Source: Rhodobacterales bacterium (lineage in GTDB: Bacteria > Pseudomonadota > Alphaproteobacteria > Rhodobacterales > Rhodobacteraceae). From it: a stretch of DNA of 44,010 bases. The notes under the pieces are model-generated. The model saw only the letters and a list, made by a program, of their open reading frames with translations, was not told the origin of the DNA and made no database searches. Below are positions 41,084-44,010 of this stretch, piece by piece. Location: assembly GCA_003249215.1 (NCBI GenBank), contig QKJR01000058.1, forward strand, positions 1-44,010. The letters run 5' to 3'. Positions within the stretch are counted from its first letter, which is position 1. Every line of letters starts with the position of its first letter. A program made the translations under genes and the position numbers.

Positions 41084-41130
41084 CCTCTCACCTGTGTCAA
41101 AATATCCTGGGGTCCGGGGTGAAACCCCGG
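41084..41130 (+). repeat. Dispersed intergenic repeat, copy F
   Basis: CACCTGTGTCAAAATATCCT (41090-41109) is followed by GGGGT and the hairpin CCGGGGT-GAA-ACCCCGG (41114-41130). The core AAATATCC plus a following CCGGGG hairpin is the family pattern. It lies in the 79-nt gap between the substrate-binding protein and the cupin gene. Confidence 0.6.
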
Positions 41131-41160
41131 CCCTCGCCAACCGTTTGCGAAAGACCCGAC

Positions 41161-41502
41161 ATGTTCCTGCAACTGCTCACGCCCTCTGCGGCGGACCCCG
41201 AAATCACCCGCCCCGAGCCCGAACTCCTCGTCGAGGGCGATCCCGTCCACACCACCTGGAGCCTCGAGGAAGATGGCGGGCTCTACTGCGGGATCTGGCA
41301 ATCGACGCCGGGCGCGTGGCGCTGCACCTATGAGGAATGGGAGTATATCTACGTCCACGAGGGGCGCGCGGTGCTGACCGGCGACGATGGCGAGCAGCTC
41401 GAATTCAAGGCGGGCGACAGCTTCATCATCCGCCCGGGCTTCACCGGCGAATGGCGGGTGCTCGAGACGATCCGCAAGGATTACGTGATCCTCTTCCGCT
41501 GA
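41161..41502 (+). CDS. Cupin-domain (DUF861-like) protein
   Basis: A 113-residue small cupin. The core matches the DUF861 type: GIWQSTPGAWRCTYEEWEYI (41-60 approximately), HEGRAVLTGDDGEQLEF, KAGDSFIIRPGFTGEWRVLE and a final KDYVILFR. The canonical metal histidines of other cupins are mostly replaced by acidic or aromatic residues, as in related EutQ-like proteins. Its role is unknown. The ATG at 41161 has only a weak ribosome site, so the start may differ slightly. It may be cotranscribed with the substrate-binding protein, although a repeat lies between them. Confidence 0.8.
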   Translation: MFLQLLTPSAADPEITRPEPELLVEGDPVHTTWSLEEDGGLYCGIWQSTPGAWRCTYEEWEYIYVHEGRAVLTGDDGEQLEFKAGDSFIIRPGFTGEWRVLETIRKDYVILFR

Positions 41503-41522
41503 GCGATACGGCCCCGAAAGAA

Positions 41523-41548
41523 AAAGGCGCGCCGAGGGGCGCGCCTTT
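41523..41548. terminator. Strong bidirectional terminator
   Basis: AAAGGCGCGCC (41523-41533) pairs with GGCGCGCCTTT (41538-41548) around GAGG. On the minus strand it is followed by TTCTTTCGG after the T-rich stem end, on the plus strand by CTCGTT. It separates the convergent cupin and L,D-transpeptidase genes. Confidence 0.8.
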
Positions 41549-41571
41549 CTCGTTGTGGAGGGCCAAGGGCC

Positions 41572-42426
41572 TCAGTTCAGACCCTGCAACTGGCGCTCGC
41601 GCGCCTCGGCCATCTCGACCGAAGCGGCGTGCTGCTCGGCCTCGGCCACGGCCAGATCGGGGATTTGCCCGGCTTCCCAGGCGGCCTGATCGGCCTCGAT
41701 TGCCGCGGTATCGGTCGCGGAGACCAGATAACCAGTGTGCAGCTCGACCATCGGCCCTTCCATCGCGAGGCTCTCCTCGCGCGAGCGCACCTTGACCTGC
41801 GCGCCCAGATCCATCTCGTCATACATGTCGATGATGTCCTGGTTGAACAGGCGAATGCAGCCCGCCGAGGTCGCCTTGCCGATCGAGGCCGGGTCCATCG
41901 TGCCATGGATCCGGTAATAGGTATCCTTGCCCCCGCGATAGAGATAGAGCGCGCGCGCGCCGAGCGGGTTGTCGAGCCCGCCGGGCAGACCGCCGGCCAG
42001 CGGACCATAAAGCTCGGGGTCCTGCCGGACCATGTTCTTGGTCGGCGTCCAGCTCGGATATTCCTCCTTGCGCCGGATCACCGCATTGCCCTTGAAGCCG
42101 CGACCTTCCTTGCCGACCGCCACGCCAAAGCGCATCGCAAGGCCCGGCTCCTTGATGTGGTAGAGCAGCCGCGCATAGGGATCGACGACGATGGTGCCAA
42201 CAGGCTCGGGGCCGTCGTATTTCACCCATTGCCGCCGGTTGCGCGCCGAAAGCAGGCTCGCGGGAACCGCGGGCACCAGCGTATCGCCGTCCTGACGCGC
42301 CTGATATTCCGGCGGCACGTTCGAGCTCGACATCGAGGTTTGCGCGCCGGGCGGCGGCGCGCCACAGGCGGCAAGAGCGGCGAGCACGAAAACGAGCGCC
42401 GCGGGGCGGCACAGGCGGGCGGTCAT
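41572..42426 (-). CDS. L,D-transpeptidase (YkuD) lipoprotein
   Basis: A 284-residue exported enzyme. The N-terminus has a hydrophobic core and the lipobox LAAC (Cys21), so it should be a periplasmic lipoprotein. The YkuD domain spans about residues 75-215, with IVVDPYARLLYHI, the His174 in YRIHGTM, and catalytic Cys190 in SAGCIRLFNQDI. Such enzymes make 3-3 crosslinks in peptidoglycan or attach lipoproteins to it. The last 50 residues are Ala/Glu-rich and probably helical. The ATG at 42426 has only a distant AAGGGA; a GTG at 42435 is an alternative. Confidence 0.92.
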   Translation of the reverse strand: MTARLCRPAALVFVLAALAACGAPPPGAQTSMSSSNVPPEYQARQDGDTLVPAVPASLLSARNRRQWVKYDGPEPVGTIVVDPYARLLYHIKEPGLAMRFGVAVGKEGRGFKGNAVIRRKEEYPSWTPTKNMVRQDPELYGPLAGGLPGGLDNPLGARALYLYRGGKDTYYRIHGTMDPASIGKATSAGCIRLFNQDIIDMYDEMDLGAQVKVRSREESLAMEGPMVELHTGYLVSATDTAAIEADQAAWEAGQIPDLAVAEAEQHAASVEMAEARERQLQGLN

Positions 42427-42556
42427 TTGAAGCACGGCAGCAGTCCCTTGAAACAGCAACGAATCCCGGGGGCAGATCCCGGGCGATCTCCGTAGAAGCC
42501 AAGGCCCGCCCCATCCCGTCAAGTCCCGAGATCCGGTTTCGGTTCCATCACGCATG

Positions 42557-42585
42557 AAAAGGCCCGGGGTGTTGCGCCCCGGGCC
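42557..42585 (-). terminator. Intrinsic terminator of the phytase-esterase-like gene
   Basis: GGCCCGGGG (42561-42569) pairs with CCCCGGGCC (42577-42585); on the minus strand the stem is followed by TTTTCATG. It lies 21 nt after the stop codon of the gene at the right edge. Confidence 0.75.
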
Positions 42586-42606
42586 CCGCGTTTTCGTGAA
42601 GCGTCC

Positions 42607-44010
42607 TCAGTCGAGCTTGCCGACCGAGAAGAAGAAGGTTTCGCCCGAGCTGTCATCGACCCCGTCATTGTCGGTCACGACGAAGCCTTCGCCCGCCGCG
42701 TCGATGGCAAAGCCCTCGACCTTGTCGACCACGTAACCACCGTAGCTCTTCAGATCGGGGATCAGGTCGCGGACCTCTTCCTTGGCCACGACCGGCATCT
42801 CGGTGCCGAGCTTGGCCGGCACGAGATCGGCGAGTTTGACGCGGAAGAGCTTCTTCACCACCGCCTTGTCGCCGATCTGGTTGTCGCGCTCGATGACATA
42901 GGCGTAATCGCCGTGCATGGTGATCTCCGAGAGCCCCATCCAGCCCGCGCCCTTGGGCTCGAGCGGGTAGTGCACCGCGCCCCATTCCTTGGCCTTGGTG
43001 TCATAGGCCACGAGCTTGACCATCCCCTTGGGATCGTCGCCCCATTCCCGCTGCGTCGCCATCCAGAGCACGTCGCCGATCTTGGCGATGCCCTCGAAGC
43101 CGAAGCGGGTTTGCACCGCGGTCAGCGCATCGGGCAGGCCGATCTGCGTCTTGATCTTGCCGCTCGCATCGACGTTGAGGATGCCATGCGGCACCATCTT
43201 GTCCGAACGCCCCTCGGTCGAGAGCCAGAAGCCTCCCTTGCCGTCCAGCGTGATCCCCTCGAGGTCCATCAACTGCGCGGGCGCACCGTCGCGGGTGATC
43301 ACGGTCTTGGCGATGATCCGCGCGGGCTTTTGCGTCGCGTCGATCGTGTAGATCGCGGGCTCGGCCGAATAGATGCTGTCCGAGATCCCATAGAGCAGGC
43401 CCGGTTTTTCGGCATCGGCCACAAGACCCGAAAGCGCGCCCCAGCCGATCAGCTCCTCGGTGCCTTCCGAGGTGATCGTCGGATATTGCGCGGGCGCATC
43501 CTGACGCTGATAGATCATGACGTGGGCGCGGGCGGCACCATCCTCGCCCAGATCGGTCTCGTTGGCCGAGATCAGCAGGTTGCGCGCGGGGATCGCGACA
43601 TAGCCTTCCGGCCCGATGCCCGAGGGCAGGATCTGCAGCAGTTTCGGCGCCGAGAGGTCCGTCGCGTCATAAACGCCCACGACCGAGCCGCGCTCGGAAC
43701 CGATGAAGATCAGCGGCGTGCCGTCGAAGGTGCCCACCTCGACCGACTCGGGCTCGACGCCCTTCTTGCCGGCGCGGCCTTCGGGGAAATGGCCGATGGC
43801 CGCGACCGCGCGCTCAAACGTGTTGCCGCTGTCATAGACCACGGTGCCGTCCTTGGCGAAGATCGTCCAGCCGCGCGAGCCGCCCTTCCAGTCGCCTTCG
43901 TTGGCGGTGGCGAAATGGTCGGCATCGACCCATTTCACCGCATCGGGTTCGCGCGGGATGTCCGTCAGGCTGCCGGTGAAGTCGAGCTTGCCGTCCTTCT
44001 TGATGTCGAC
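42607..44010 (-). CDS. Esterase-like activity of phytase family protein (C-terminal part)
   Basis: 467 codons are visible and the frame stays open to the right edge, so the N-terminus is missing. The sequence is a beta-propeller-like series of strands: KWVDADHFATANEGDWKGG, SRGWTIFAKDGTVVYDSGNT, EGYVAIPARNLLISANE, then the phytase-esterase part with LSGLVADAEKPGLLYGISDS, LMDLEGITLDGKGGFWLSTEG, GFEGIAKIGDVLWMATQRE and a final VEGFAIDAAGEGFVVTDNDG. The Asp/Glu-rich turns are typical of calcium-binding, secreted proteins, but the signal peptide is outside the window. The substrate is unknown. It ends at a strong terminator. Confidence 0.82.
   Translation of the reverse strand, partial: VDIKKDGKLDFTGSLTDIPREPDAVKWVDADHFATANEGDWKGGSRGWTIFAKDGTVVYDSGNTFERAVAAIGHFPEGRAGKKGVEPESVEVGTFDGTPLIFIGSERGSVVGVYDATDLSAPKLLQILPSGIGPEGYVAIPARNLLISANETDLGEDGAARAHVMIYQRQDAPAQYPTITSEGTEELIGWGALSGLVADAEKPGLLYGISDSIYSAEPAIYTIDATQKPARIIAKTVITRDGAPAQLMDLEGITLDGKGGFWLSTEGRSDKMVPHGILNVDASGKIKTQIGLPDALTAVQTRFGFEGIAKIGDVLWMATQREWGDDPKGMVKLVAYDTKAKEWGAVHYPLEPKGAGWMGLSEITMHGDYAYVIERDNQIGDKAVVKKLFRVKLADLVPAKLGTEMPVVAKEEVRDLIPDLKSYGGYVVDKVEGFAIDAAGEGFVVTDNDGVDDSSGETFFFSVGKLD

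Noticed and set aside
1..44010. CRISPR array, tRNA, rRNA, insertion sequence or prophage
   Set aside because: I looked for regularly spaced repeats, tRNA T-loop and acceptor patterns, transposase or integrase motifs and phage genes and saw none; the repeats found are short intergenic hairpin elements.

Overview
The window is high-GC DNA with tightly packed genes, frequent 4-nt ATGA/GTGA overlaps, and a gene set (DUF2794, DUF1285, zf-CHCC, DUF5928-type GT14, LpcC-like GT4, glcDEF, asd, polA, panBC) that points to a Rhodobacterales alphaproteobacterium related to Rhodobacter/Cereibacter. I see no rRNA or tRNA gene, CRISPR array, prophage or insertion sequence. This looks like ordinary chromosome, mostly housekeeping with some envelope and accessory functions.

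Layout. 1-5.3 kb: the 5' part of a class III alcohol (S-hydroxymethylglutathione) dehydrogenase, two tandem I78-type inhibitor lipoproteins, a class II c-type cytochrome, a structured intergenic region with a possible minus-strand small RNA, DUF2794, an NlpC/P60 hydrolase overlapping an M17 aminopeptidase, and a small Hpt-like protein lacking the phospho-histidine. 5.4-9.7 kb: beta-carbonic anhydrase, a ribbon-helix-helix protein, a MuiA/DUF4139 protein and asd. 9.8-12.6 kb: a compact minus-strand unit of MFS transporter, LpcC-like GT4 and GT29 (sialyltransferase-like) genes. 12.8-15.8 kb: molybdate uptake, with a short ModE-type regulator, a ModE-like palindrome and modABC. 15.8-17.3 kb: small heat-shock protein and a secreted trypsin-like protease. 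17.3-21.2 kb: glcDEF glycolate oxidase, followed by a divergent DUF599 gene.

22.0-28.8 kb holds a four-gene operon (MoxR ATPase, DUF58, BatA/DUF4159, large vWA/amidotransferase-like membrane protein), every junction overlapping by 4 nt. Next to it on the plus strand are DUF1285 and a hydroxypyruvate-isomerase-like barrel with an altered metal site. 30.2-35.0 kb: a CDF metal exporter with His-rich ends, polA, a zf-CHCC protein and a HIT protein. 35.0-37.6 kb: a GT14-family glycosyltransferase with a DUF5928-type C-terminus, divergent from a sulfotransferase. 37.7-44.0 kb: panBC, an orphan peptide-type substrate-binding protein with a cupin gene, an L,D-transpeptidase lipoprotein, and the C-terminal part of a phytase-esterase-like protein.

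The most notable non-coding signal is a dispersed intergenic repeat family (at least six copies or half-copies, several as inverted pairs) built around an AAATAYYCC core next to a GC-rich hairpin; two copies about 16 kb apart are almost identical over more than 40 nt. Other points worth a look are a folded 5' UTR before the heat-shock gene, a hairpin separating the Shine-Dalgarno from the start of the GT4 gene, a four-unit 18-nt tandem repeat upstream of the aminopeptidase, and the GT29 homologue. I found no clearly novel multi-gene defence or mobile system; the MoxR/DUF58/DUF4159 operon is the largest block whose function is unknown.
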